From positions 42,178,922 to 42,242,921 of the forward strand of contig NC_054743.1 of the NCBI RefSeq assembly GCF_018143015.1: 64,000 bases of DNA, in the 5' to 3' direction. The stretch comes from Lytechinus variegatus (lineage: Eukaryota > Echinodermata > Echinoidea > Temnopleuroida > Toxopneustidae). Positions 39,854-54,800 of this stretch are shown one piece after another (within the stretch, counting starts at the first letter, position 1; each line of letters starts with the position of its first letter). The translations under genes were made by a program, and so were the position numbers. The notes beneath the pieces are model-generated. The model saw only the letters and a list, made by a program, of their open reading frames with translations, searched no databases and was not told where the DNA came from.

Positions 39854-42800
39854 CTGAAATACAATGCAAGAATTTGGACTTAATGAAGCTACATGTAGCA
39901 AAAGGCTGTTAGTATCAGTTACAACTAAAGTCAATGACTTGATGGGAAACCTGAGCTGGGGCACAAAATTTTTCTGCCAAGCAAACAACCAACCAAAAAG
40001 GTCAAAGATCACTATTGCAGCAATTGCCAAAAAGAAAAATGACAAAAAAAGAGGGCAAAGGTCATATAATTACCACCCCAAAACAGGGGGTCAGGAGCTG
40101 TCTTGATCATTGAGTGAATGCATTACACCTACCTGTTTCTTCCTGGCTCTAAGTAGCTTGGTAACTCTGGCAATATGAGGTACAAATCTGGTCTGGGAAT
40201 CACCTTCATTACTCTCACCAACAAATGCCCACTTGTAACTACAGGATAGAAAATATAGACAAAAAAGGGTTATTAAAGATAACCTACGGACCATATTTCA
40301 TTAATAATGATAATAATAATAATTTCGTATTTTACCCAGGGCAGCCATTTCAGTTCTGAAAACTTTTCTCCCAGTGGGCCCTGCTTTACATGACGATGTT
40401 ATTACCCCGGCTTGAGCATGGCTACCTTGATCCGGCGCTTGAGCATTCAAGGAATTTTTTCCTACCAGGTACCCATTCACCTCACCTGGGCAGCACATTG
40501 TTACATGTATGATCTAATGCCATTATTTGCGATACTGAATTATTTAGCAACACCGTATTCTGTATTATTATAATCAAAAGTATTGTTTTACATTGTGTTG
40601 ATATTGCATTATTTACTCAGTAAAATATGAGAATAAATTCAATCAATCAATTCAATATTTCATGAAACTTGAAATTATCATCATCTAGACTTACACTTGG
40701 AACTGAGGAAGGGATTCGGAAGGCAAGCACAGTGCGAGATCAAGGAACTTTGAAGCAGCGAGGTAGAGATTAAGGAATGTCTTCAATGGGTTGCCACCGT
40801 TAGAACCAAGCTGGAAGAAACTGACCAAAGCTGACCGTTTAGAACCGTCCTGGGCATTCTTAGCCAACTGCTCCTCCATGTGAAGGAATACTTGCACCTA
40901 GAGAATCAAAACATGTAATCTTGTCAGGAGGGTATAAGAATTTACAGAACAATATCTATCTTGACATACAGTATATTCCCATGGCACAGGTTGTTAACAC
41001 CACTACCTCATCTTTAGCTCAAGCTGCTGATTAACTGAAATCTGCCATAAAGTATTGGTCTTCGAATGTCCTTGAAATTACACATTTTCTACACTTATTC
41101 TAACTAATTTCACTTGTCGACTTTCTGTGACCCTCCACATACGCTAGTCCTTTACCTTTTTTCTATCATTTATCTAGAAAGGCAAACACTTCAATTTTTA
41201 TCACTAATCTATTAACCTAAGATGGCGAGGCTTAGAATACATAGGGTCTCCTGCTTTAATTTGTTAATGCTCCTTTTTATTATTATTATTAAAATGTGAG
41301 GTATATGCCAACACTATTTTTTTCTAATTATGTATTATGTTTATATTGTATACATTATGGATTATCTTAAATATTGCAAACAATATAAATTTTTTTTTAT
41401 AATGTATTGTGAACCCAAAAATAAAAATCAAACAAACAAACATACGAAAGTTTTCATGTGATTTATAGTCACCCTTTCAGTCACCCTGCTTCGTTCCATC
41501 CACCACTCAAATTCAATGCTAATACACAAATGTTTCTTCAATCAATGAGAGTATTTACCATTTCAGTGATCATGGTAGGCCATAGACCCGTCAGATGATG
41601 AGGTGAAACCCGAAGGAGGAGAACTCGGAAGAACATGAACACCTGTGTTTGACGACAATACAAAATAATTGCATTAAATACTTACTTTTTGCATTGAGAT
41701 GTATAAATCAATGTTTTACGTGAGATTTCATCAGAGTGTCATTATTTTAAGAAAAAATAAATGGATTAAAACCATGGGTTTTAAATGTCTGCCATGGGAT
41801 TAAGATATCCTCCATGAGATTAAATTTGATAAAAATGAAGAGAACAATTAAAGGAAAATAACTTCTGCAAGTTATCAAATTAGACAACAAAAAAGTTAAA
41901 GTATTTTTTTAAGTTTAATTTGTTTTGAAAACAATGAGGCTGAATCATAATAATAATGTCAAGAAATAAGATACTCAAATGCTGTTTGAAAAATAAAAAT
42001 CTCATTTCTTGTCTTTATCCCCTAACAAATAAAACATTCCTTTGATATAATATTAATGTCATAGTAATGTAATGATAAAAATAATAATATCAATAATTTT
42101 AATAATAATAATGATGATGAAAACAATAATAAATTCTTGTATTGTGTGTTATCATACATGTTATACATTAATAGTAAAGGCCAACATTACAGGGTAACAG
42201 TAAAAATCAAGAAGAATCAACAATATCCATCAAATTTTCTGCAAATTGAAAATAAAATATTGAAAAGATGACACCAAGAAAACTAACCTGTTCATGAACA
42301 ACAGGGCTTTGGCTCAGTCTAAGACTCTCAGCCAGCCGTTCTTGTATATCAGGTAACGATCTTACATACTGGTCTCTCTCACTGCAGAACACAACAAAGC
42401 TTAGTCTCTTTAGAAGCTGAGCTCTCTGTTCCATCTCTTGCTCCTTGCTGGCAAAGATACTCAGGGATGTGTTCTGCAAGGCTGCTACTCGAGCTGCATG
42501 GACGCAATAATTGTAGTGTGTAAGATTTGATAGCTTTACATTTATAATCAATAGGTGACTTCCAACAAAAAATCAAATACAGAAAATTTCATGAAGGTCT
42601 CACGTATAGGGGGTCGGACATGCCTATTTTCTAGAATGCCCCTTTACAAAACAAATTAAAAAAATGTAGGACGGCCATATTCTGGAGGCAATCCTGTATG
42701 ATTTTGAGATACATGCATGCCAAATTGCTATACTCACTCATAAGATCTTTGAACGTTGTTCTGTCGTGTGTCATGAGATTGTCAATTATGCATCTCCACC

Positions 42801-45800
42801 TGGAAAATAAGTCAAGGTACAAGAAAACCATTTGTACTAATTTGTATTAAGATAATGTTAAAGGCCCGAATTCACAAAGGTGGTTTTGAAAACCATCGGT
42901 CGAACCCATGGTTTATGCAGATTTCCTGTAAAAATTACGCTTATTTACCGCGCATATTGAAAATGTCAAGTGGTGATGCGCGCTTTCGTCACAATGCGCC
43001 AATACGACGCCTGTTGCCATGGTTATGCTATTTTACTAATTGGTCCACTGTTTGAAGAGTGGACTATTAATTTAAAACAGTGGACTCATGAATAAAATAG
43101 CATACTTAACCATGGCAACAGGCGTCAAATTGGTGCACTGCATCAGCATTGAAAACTTTTTAATATACGTGGTAAATAAGCGTAATTTATACAGGAAATC
43201 TGCACAAACCCTGGGTTCAACCGATGGTTTTAAAAACTACGTTTGTGAATTCGGGCCAGTGTGGTTCAAGATGAGACTGAAGCGAGAGGTTAATCAAAGC
43301 TGTTGAATGAATTCTAATAAATGCCTGGTTTTCCTATAACAAGATGAATCGAACTGAAAGAATGAAGCATCTACAAGGAGATCAAAGGCATCATTCTCTT
43401 TAAGTTTTCCTGGAATACTGGTATTCACTATGACTTGATACAAGAGGAAGGAATCCTTTAAAGGTCAAGTCCACCTCAGAAAAATGTTGATTTGAATCAA
43501 TAGAGAAAAATCAGACAAGCACAATGCTGAAAATTTCATCAAAATCGGATGTAAAATAAGAAAGTTATGACATTTCAAAGTTTCGCTTACTTTTAACAAA
43601 ATAGTTATATGAACGAGCCAGTTACATCCAAATGAGAGAGTCGATGATGTCACTCACTCACTATTTCTTTTGTTTTTTATTGTTTGAATTATACAATATT
43701 TCAATTTTTACGAATTTGACGATTAGGACCTCCTTGCCTGAAGCACAGTGTTAAAATAATGGAATTCCACGTGTTCAGGGAGGAATGAAACTTCATTTCA
43801 CATGACAATGACGAGAAAATAAAAATATTCCATATTTCATATAATAAAATACAAAAGAAATAGTGAGTGAGTGATGTCATCAACTCTCTCATTTGGATGT
43901 AACTGGCTCGTTCATATAACTATTTTTTTTAAAATAAGCGAAACTTTAAAATGCCATAACTTTCTTATTTTACATCCGATTTTGATGAAATTTTCAGTGA
44001 TATGCTTGTTGAATTTTTCTCTTTTTATTCAAATCAAGTTTTTGTTGGGGTGGACTTGTCCTTTAATGTACTAGTAATTAAGTTTACCTGCCTTATCCCT
44101 GGCAACTTGCAGTGCTCATGGATATTACAACGTTGTTTGTGTAAATGACTAGAATCTTTTGTATTGTTCTTTCAATGCAATTCATCTGCAATTTTGCCAA
44201 GTACATATTCTCAAAACTTAAGTCTCACCCTCCTATGCAAGATGTATCCATCTGGAAGAATGAAGCATCTACAAGGAGATCAAAGGCATCTTTCTTCCAA
44301 GCTTTCCTGGTGTACTGGTAATCGCTGAGACTTGATACCAGAGAAGTGCAGGCACGGAAACTAGGCATGTTTAGGGCACTGTGAAATAAAATGAGAGTGG
44401 CAAAGTGTACATTAGAGTGAAACTTGATTATTTGACATCTGAAAATATGTCAACAGCACTACAAAACCATGGATTATGCACATTTCTTGTATAATCACGT
44501 TTCTCTTTCAGCAACCTTTGCCAATAGCATGCAATTAATTGGATTTTTCTTAGTGAACACGATGAAATAAGCATAATTATGTACAAAAGTCTATATATAC
44601 TAGAGTCCACGGTTTAGTATCATGGTACAATTGAAACATCTTTCAAGATTACAGGCTAATATCTATGGTGGGGGGGAGTAAAAAACAAAACTAGATATGA
44701 AGCTCGTGAATGATGGATAGACGTACCTATGGTTCTTGAGGTATGGTGTAACATTGTGCATGATTGATGTTAGGAGAGGGACGACCTTGTCTTTCTCATC
44801 GCTGCCATACACCATGTCTAGTAATGGAGCCATCAACTGTTACAAGAAATAAATATGTGCGATTAAAATTAATAAAATAATATAGGATTTATAGAGTGCA
44901 TGTATCCACCTTGCTAGGTGCTCAATGCACTCCTATATTACCCCGGCTAAGCTAGTCTACCAGATCCGGTGGTCACAGCTTTTTTGGGAATAAATTCCTG
45001 CCGGTACCCATTTACCTCACCTGGGTCGAGTGCCGCACAATGTAGGTAATTTTCTGGCTGAAGGAGAACACACCATGGCTGGGAATTGAACCCCCGTCCC
45101 TCACATTGAAAGACGAAAGTCTTAACCACTACACCACGACGCCCCCGCAATATTGACCTCACAAATAGTCTGCTACACTTTTCTGATAAACTACTCTCCT
45201 AGGGCCTGTAAAACAAAGCTTAGCAATCATCATAGGACTTTTTACGATTGATTGCATTGACTAAAACGTACAATTAATCGTGAAAATCAAGCGTAATATC
45301 AATCGCTATTAAACCATTGAGTTATGGGACCCAGGTATTTCATGGCCTACTGTGGTTGATTTTTCACTTGCTCTTAGCCAATCAGATGTAAGGATTTCAG
45401 TAGCTTATAACATCTGGGGCCCACTTCATAAAATTTGTTTGAATAACAAATTTGCAACAACAGTTTTAAGCTACTGACTAATATTATGATTTGATTGGCT
45501 GATGGTGAACTTGTTATAGAAATTGAACATTAGTCATCATAAAAAATCTCTCTGAAACAGGGCCCTGTTGGTGAAAATCACAGACAAAAATTTTCATGAA
45601 ATGCCTCCATGATGTGAAATATATCTGTTTAGAGACTATTGAAATCTGATAGTCAGCAATTCCATATGGGTGACGTAATTCTGTGAACACTTTTTGTTAG
45701 TGTATACGCACCCCCTTTGTACATGTATCTTGCCATCTATTTACCCCTGAATCAAGATGATGATGTCTGTCCAATAATGTGAACATTGTCTGTCAAATAA

Positions 45801-48800
45801 TACAATATTGTGGTAATAAACCATCATGGTTATGGCACACGGTTTGAGGACTTACGGAGAATACAAGAAAATGGCTTCTGAAATTTGCTTGATTTAATTT
45901 TACTACCATCTGCTTAATATTAAAAACAAATTCAAGATCTTTACCTCAGCAAGCAGAGTGAGAGCTTGAACGCTGTACTGTGAATAGGACTGTTGTGCAG
46001 GTGGGGTTGTGATTGGGGGTGTGGTCAACGGACTGTTGCCATTATTGACAGCGCCCTCTGTAGGTGATTCTGGACCAACTGCTGAATCTGAGGCTGAAAA
46101 GGAGAAACATGGGCAAAGTGATGGATGAATTTATAGTTTCAGGGAGCCAGGTGGGTGTTTCACAATCCAGTTTGTTACGCACAACTGGAAAATATACGAC
46201 TGGTTGAGTAAGATTAATGCCATACCAAAAGACCTTCAGGAGATCAGCCAACGCCAACCTGTACAGTGCATTCAACTTTCTTTCTTTTTTTTGGCAATGC
46301 AAGACCACTGTTTTATCAACTATGTCTCCATGGTGTTTTGTTTTCATAATTGTCTTTCACATTTGTGTTCAACCACAACCGATGTAGAATCAGTCCACTA
46401 GTGAACCTGTTGGGTGTTTCAATATGCTGTTTGTAAGATATGATGGACTTCCAAACAACTGGTAATCGTTTCTTAGGTTCTTCATCACCACCAATAAACT
46501 TTTGATGCACACAAATTAACGCAAGATAGGATCACCGGTCGTTCATAAAGTTACTAATAACTTACGAACAGCTTTATCGAACACCAATCTGCAAATTGAA
46601 GATTCCCTAATAAGGGGTAGTTGACCTACCATCAGCATCGGATTCTGAGATATGTGAAGCATTGATCTTGACAGAGACATTCCTCCGGAGCCACGTAGTC
46701 TGTTCCAGTGATGACCCTGCTATGGTGTTGGCTGCTTCCATCAGGCGTTGGCTGATCTCCTGAAGGTCTCTCTGATCCTTGCGCTCTTCAAATGGCAGAA
46801 GCTTGTGGACGATTTCATTTAGAATTCTAAGCATGAAGGAATGAAATTACACTGTTCAACATCACATGTTATTATCTATATAGGGTGTTTAACGATGCAT
46901 CAAAAATTCATATTTTCATCCGCTTGATTTTTCCTGGGTTCCATGACATTTGCTCATGGAACAATTACTCTGCTTTAAATTCCACATCCTTATCGAATGA
47001 CTAACTTCAACCCTGGATTTTACACTAAACCTTACCCTAAACCTAACACTATAAAACCCAACATAAAATCCTACAACAACCCTATTTCTCAGACGAAATA
47101 AAGCCTGGAGCAATTATAGTAGAAACAAATGTATCACCTTTGCCTGTGCAGTACGAGAGAATATTGCACAAAGCACCAAAATCTGATGAATATCCTATTG
47201 GGTACTCTGTATAGATCTTGATTCCACATTGAAGAGTCAAATGCACATGAGCGAAATATATTACATGTACGAGCACAATAATCAAATACACTGCAATGCA
47301 AAGCATTGGGTGCAGTGATACTAAATGATGTCATGGAGATCTACATGAAAGCCACATTTCTTATAAAGTGAGGTCATATTAACCGATTGTAATGAGCAAC
47401 ACGATTTGTTTGAGGGAGAAGATATATAAGAACAATTATACTGGATGGCTCTATTTCATGGAATACCAGGGCAATGTCTTCCAAAGAGTTATGATTGATC
47501 CGATCAATCGTAACTCTATGGAAATCGATCAGTGTCATGATTATTTTTGACAAAGAAATTGCACAATGTCCTCTGTATGCAAAGAGAAGTGCAGTGAATT
47601 TTCAAGAAACAATGAATGCATGAATATACATCATACATGTAGCTAGAAAATATTTTGAACATGCATAATAGATGATGACGTTGCTGGCCGTCCATAGTTA
47701 CGATTGATCGGATCAATCATTACTCTTTGCAAGATGGGGCCTTCTTGAAACACCTAATATCCCATTCTGAGCCACTTGATATCAATTAGATAATGATTTT
47801 GGGATTGACCAGCATATGCCGATGTAGAGTACACTTCCATTCAGTTCAGTGGGGCATGGCAACCCGTGAATTTGACCATGACATTGTTTTTTTTTAAATC
47901 AAGCAATCAAATCATTGATATCAAGCCAAGAGCAATTGTCGAAGGAACTAAAGGTTGTGTCACCGTTTGTAATAAATGTACAATTTTTGTAACAAATTTA
48001 CCATCAGCCAATCGGGTTGAAGGATTCCAATAGCTTTTACATGTTCATGTAACTCTTATTGCACATTTGCAACAACAAATGCACAAATCAATTTCTGTAA
48101 CAAATTTAGTTTCATCCAATCAGATTGAAAAATTTCAGTAGCTTTTAACTGTTATCGCAAACTTGAAACCCTAACAGGTTTTATGAAATGCCCCCCCCCT
48201 GGTATGACACCTACCCAAGGAGTAAGAACTGTGCAGGAGCAGAAAGGTTGAGTTGTAGAGCATCCTTGAGCAGTCCTAGGATAGATGGCCAGGAGTCCCT
48301 GAGAGGAGCAACAGCCATCTTCTGTACATAGGCATAGAGGAACTGTAGCATGCTAACTTCTAGGCCGGGTTGGTTCTACAATCAAGTGAAGAACACCATA
48401 ATATTAATAATAGTTGCTTTTATATAGCGCTTAAAGAGAAATGCCAGTAGTTGCAATAAACACTGATTTCATGAGAAAGTCTGTAAAACCAGGTTTAACT
48501 GTCAGTATATCATTGAGGATCTAGATCTGGTACAGTAACATAAACTGAACTTTGTGAAATCTTGAAATCTACGCCGAAAAATATTCACACTGAAGATCAC
48601 CAACACAGATAGGCACACGAGGGACAGTGTATTATTATTGCTGGAATAAAGACCGACGGAAGTGACCAAATCCACGCTTATTTTGCTTATTTCTCAGCAA
48701 TTACACAATTTCTTCCAGAATCCTTTGGTACATATTTTTTATTCATACAGACACTTGGGTGGTCATTATATTAGATTCTGTAAAAAATCATTTTGAGATC

Positions 48801-51800
48801 GTTACCAATACTGGAATTTATCTTTAATACTCTGTGTTTCTAAGTGCTTTATATTGGAATCATTATCAATGGATCCTGGTATGCCCGCAAACACAGCTTG
48901 CAATTTCTCTACTTTCTGGGGAGCATTCCAAGTTAAGAGTTCCAAGACTCAATTGCAAGGCCTACTACAAACATGCATGCTTTGACGCCTTGCAAAAGTG
49001 CTAAGCCGCGGTGGGATTTGAACACAAGGCGAGAGTCAGAACCGCTACACAACGCTTCCAAAATTCTACAGACTTTGCACAGATATACATGTAGGAATAG
49101 ACAGGTTAAAATGAAAATAGAATATTCCAATTTAATACGGATGCTTGGTAGGTGTCTTAACTACAGTATCCGCCTCACCTTGTCTCTGATTGTAAAGGGT
49201 GGTGCCTTGAGGACCAGTTTGATGGTCTGTACTAGGGTGTCAGTTGGTAGGGCTTTGATAGCACTCACTAACTGGACCAGGACTAACTGTTCATTAGATG
49301 GCTGGGCCAAGACCTGGGAAGAAAAGTGGCAAATGATATAGAAACAATTCATCAACTACATCTTCAGAGATTGTCAATTATCTTCCCCTTGTTTTTAAGA
49401 ATGTTCTTTTGCCTATGTCCAATGAAAGATCCAAGTAATTGTAGTTATCATTTTACAGTAAAACATCTGTGGTGCAGGATAGATTGTACTACTATTTTAA
49501 CATTGATTATAAATTTGTATTTATCAGTAATGATAGCTTTGTGAGCTTTGTTCATTTGTATTAAATTCAAATTTACAGAAATAGAAGCATCCTCGTAGGG
49601 GTGTTGCAAGTAAATGTTTTGCAATCAATTGAAAATTTCTTGCTGCAATTTTACAATTGAAAAATCAAATCTTGTTGACCGCTTTATCTGAAAAGTCCTG
49701 TTTTATCAGCCAATTAAAATCTCGATAAGGTATCAGATCTGACAACTTGTCAGACAAAAATACTGATATAATGCTCCCCAGCAATCAATTGCAAATTTGC
49801 AAATACTAGCAAGACATAGGATTAATGTGGGACCCCCAAAAAGATAATCTATTGTTCGCAATTTTGTTGCAACACTCCATTTGTGAAAACACCTTTATCA
49901 CCTTTCCCTTTGGTGGTTTATGCCTGCGTCTGCTATCGCTCCAGACGACTCCTACAGCTGCTAGAAGATTGGTAGAGTGATGCAAGGCTATGGGACTCAA
50001 TAACTCCATGATCTGCTGTCTTACAGCCTGTAAAAAAAAGGAGAAAGAAACCCAGTCAGAAACAGTTCTTGCATGTTTTGCATCTTATCATTGTAGAAGT
50101 TTCTTGATTGACTTCGCGAAGAGATGGGTCATTTGACAGCTTAGATTAAAGATAAATGCCAGTGGTGGTGGAGATTTAAAAATGAGTTTGTACAGGATCC
50201 GATAAAATTACCACCAAAGTGTCTGCATGACTTGTATGAATAAAAAATATGTGCTAAAAAAATATGAAAGAAATTATTGCATAATTCCTGTAATATTAAA
50301 ACTCCTCCAATATTGCAAATTTAGCCAGTAGGTTGAGAAAAGTAGCCCCCGAAATTTTTATTCCAATATATTTTTTTGCCTTAACCATGATCGTATATAG
50401 ATATTTTATGAAATTGTCTCGTTGAAGTTCACTTGCCTTTGGTGTTCCCATACTATAGGAAGGAGTCTCTTGATTCTTCTCCTGATCATCTCGACCGAGT
50501 TCAGCGCTCTGCACTGCACTCCATAGACGGGATATACTGGCCATGATCCTGGGTAGCATACCGAGCAGTCCTTTCCTGGCCTCGGTCTTCGGGCTGCTCA
50601 TCGGGCCACTGGTTGGTGTGGAGGCACCCTGAAAAGGTAAAAAGGCAAAGTGTAACAAAAAACCTTTCATAACAAACTAAACACTGGGCATCATGGTGTG
50701 AGCCTATAATCCAACTTATATTGGGGAAGTTACAAATAGACACAGATACACAAAGATGTCGCAGGACACGGCTCGTGTGGTTTAATGGTTAGAGCATTGG
50801 ACTCATAATCCCAAGGTTGTGAGATTGAATCCCTACTCTGCCATTGTCTCTACTTTGATAAACAGGCCTGAGAGTAATGTATCTGTCGTCTATAACGTCA
50901 GCCACTATCACTGATTAACCTAGACGTAAAATGTTTCCGAGGTAATTGGTTACATACCAGCTTGGCGTTTACCCAGCAAAACGCTGTCCTGCCGAGTTCC
51001 TACTGGAGTTACCATAAACAGAAACAGGAATATACAAAAGTAAAGGTAAAGATAGATGATTACTGACCTTAGTTTTATCTCTTGTCAGAGCACCAATCAA
51101 ACTGCTGAAGATCTGAGCTGTTGGAGTGGATTCGCTCTCATTGACTGGACTGGACGCACTGTGTCTGGATGTCATCGATGACAGGCTCGATGACGACTCC
51201 AGCAAGCAGAAGTGGCAGATGTTGGTTAGACCTTCAAGCATGGTAATCACATGATCAGGGGGAAGGTCTTCCTTGTCACTGCTGAAATGATGGAGAAATA
51301 TTCAATAATTTGTCCTTCATTTATCACTTGCATACAGGATACTAACATATGTACATAAAGAATTATGTTCTCAATCAAATTTGTGTGCTGTGTATAGTTT
51401 AGCGTAACAAGCATTTGGGGAATCAATAGATAAAGTTAACTTCAAGTGGAATTCAACAAGGTACATACAGGTAATGACAACTATGAAAGTACAAGTACTT
51501 TTAATCATTTCAAAATTGAGTTGAACATCTACTAATACTATTTGAATTATTGATGGCCTAGAATGAAGCTCGACTACATGTACACTTAATATATTCAGGC
51601 AATTACAATGAGCTTGACAATGATGTCTCAACAGAAATTGTTATAAAAATTATCTATATCTTTGACTATTCATAGATTGTATCAAGGTCACTTCAACCAC
51701 TTGCTGATATGTATGATAACATATTATGTTTTACCTTTTACTGTTCTCTTGCATTTTGTAGACACCAGCAAGGGATTCCAGATTACGACATAGTTGACTT

Positions 51801-54800
51801 GTTAGGGGGATTCCTAGCTTAGGGAGACCTCTCTCCAAGTAAGGTAATGAGTCTGTTATGAGGGCTATCCAGTGCCGGTGCATGTTGGCATTATGGTGCT
51901 GCTTGAGGGCAGTTTGAACCGCAGTCAAGAGAAGACCCTGACAGGACAATCGCTCTGACTTGAGGAAGCCCATTGCAGAGTTCTGGGTCTGGAACTTGAG
52001 ATGGCGGTACTCCCATTCCCCATCGTCCGTTCCTGCTGTTGTTTCTAGCGAAGAATCCCTGAGAACAAAGAGGTGATCTTCCAGAATAATGATGGTTAGG
52101 ACCAGTTTCAAAAGTTGAATCTGGAAAGTTTGGGCACCCTCTGTGAGGAGTTCTGGACAGGAATCCTGTATGATTGTCTTGTCCTTGTCTGGAAGTGTAG
52201 ACTTGGACTTCCTTGCACCATACACCGATGCTAGCAGACAGTACACAACAGCCTTCTGGACTTTGCACCTGACAAGGAGGTCACTGATAAAGGTTGCTAG
52301 TCCTCTACCACCATTCTTAACAACATCTACTAGTTCAAACAAAACATGCTGGAGGACTTCCATGCTTGCTGTCTGGACATCCCGGTTCCCAAGAGCATCT
52401 CTCTCTGTGGCACGGCCATCCTGCGGGTAATAGCTTCGCATGAAGTACACACAGGTGAGGATAAGAACCTCAAGATAGGTGGTGCTCCTGAAACTAAGAA
52501 GTGCTTCTTGCTCCAGCTGAGTGTAGAAATCCCATCCCGTGATGCAACGCTTATGGCGGGCAAGTAGCTGTTGGAGCTTGATCAGCTGGGGAGTGTTTGT
52601 ACTGCTGATATTCGTAGATGACATTGCACAGACAAACTGCCGAGGGCATGCATGAAGGATTGATTTTAACCTAGCAAGAACATGCAAGATTTGCTCTTCA
52701 TCATACACTTGAACGTAGAGCAGGATATGCTGCTGGAGCGGATGCAAGGAAGTCAGTTTCGACTCTGGCAAAAGGCGGATGCGTTTCTCATCAAATGCTT
52801 GACAGTATTCCTGAGGATATCTCCAAGTGATTTCTGAGTCACTTGTTGGTTCAGTTTCCATGCCTGACATGACCCCTTCTAGATCGTCCAACATGAACTC
52901 TTCCGATCCTTTCACAGGGGAGGAAGGTGCAACAGGACCTCCTTTGGCTCTCACATAGCCTTTAGAACTATGGTGGGTACTTGCTGGTGGTGAGGATACA
53001 GGGGGTGCTCGTCTAACGGTAGCAGAATCTGATTCATCAATTTCCTTCTCTTCAATGTTTGAAACAACCTTATCCACTAAGGCATACAGAATACTTCTGA
53101 CAGCATCCTCTATTGATTCATCTACCTCTTCATTATACACATAAGAAGGTTCATCATAGCCGTCGCTGACTGATAGGTCATCAGTGCTTCCCTCTCCACT
53201 ACCTCTAACCGGAGTCGCAGTGTCTGAACCCGAGTCTGTCTTCTTATCTACAGCCACCTTCCCTTTAGTACTGATGCTTAGCTTGGATTTATCCCCAACA
53301 TTTGTCCCACCAGAAGTCCTCCTGTCTGATGACCTATCTGCAGCCTTTGAGGTTGGTGCACTGGCATCACTATCAGAATCACTGAAGGATGCATGCGCAC
53401 TCATACTCATCGGATTGATAGTCACACTGAGGGGCTTGTGATGGAAATCTGGTGGCTGGCTGAATCGTAAACCAAGGTTACTCCGCGTCACAAAGTTCAT
53501 CTTCTCATCGACGCTCGTGCAGGCAAAGACGGGATCCTGCTTTCCAGCGTTCATGACAAACTTCTGCTCTCCGTCTTTCAAGACATAGAACTTGATCTCC
53601 CCGTCGACGGAGCCAATACTGTAGATACGATTCTCGATGCTGTCAAGGTGCTGCTCTCGCTCACGGAGTTCCTCCTCCATCTGCTTCCTTCGCATGGCAT
53701 CCGCTCCAAGGAACTGAACAGATGCCCTGGCTGTTGCAGGGTGTAGCAGGACTAAAAGAATCGGTTCAAGGAGCCTTGCTATGTCACCACGGTTGATGGC
53801 ATCCAAAAGCCAGCTCTGTGTGGTAGAACGTATCATACTGCTAGGGTGTTCCATGCTGTCAAGGACCACTAACAAGGATCTGTGAGAACAGAATCACAAT
53901 ATTACAATGAAAACTATCAAATTGCCACGCAAGGAATTCTACCGAGATGATAGGACTGTGCATATGTCTAACATGCATGCATTTATGGACAAGTGACAAT
54001 TACGTTTTCAGGATATGCTTTGAACTGCAACATCTCTCCTATAAGGCAATTATAATTCAAATCATTTTAAGAACAACAAATTATATTGAACAGTGTTTAT
54101 GTACCACTACAATAGATTACAACAGATTATGTTCATCTCATATCATGATTGTAATGGCATATGCAGGTGTATTGTTTTTGATATTCAAAATCATCTTGAA
54201 AAGTCATACATATGTTTTATGTTATGGAATTCATGGTAACTTGCCAAACAAAATAACTGCAAATAAAACAATTATCGAATAACTTATATTTACAAAACAT
54301 GAAAGATAAAAATCCATATTCTCTTGTCCGAAATGAAATCTGAAAATAGAAAAACTCTGAAAATTCTTTTTGCCCAATTGATTGTGGGCCAAACAGCTAC
54401 ATGTACCATGCAGCATGAGATCTAGCTATAGCCCATCTTTTAAATGTCTTTTGGTTTGACACCACTGGGTTTGAACTACCGACCACACGGTTGTGAGACG
54501 GATGCTCTACCGATCCAAAGCACCGGTTAACACATACCAGTTCAGCCAATATTATACATCAACCAGACATGCATACAGTCTACCAGCAAGAAAATGATGG
54601 TTTGTGTCTTACCTATCAAATGTCCTGATCTTTGAAGCAGGGCTGCTTGATCTTATCTGACTTCGTATCAAGTGCCACAGTAAAGCAAATTTAGTATGAG
54701 CTTCCAACGATCCAGTCTGCAAGAAATCAAGTGATATAGTTGGTCATTTGGAACTTACCATCAAATACAATTAATTTTTTTGTAGGACATCAATGTTATC

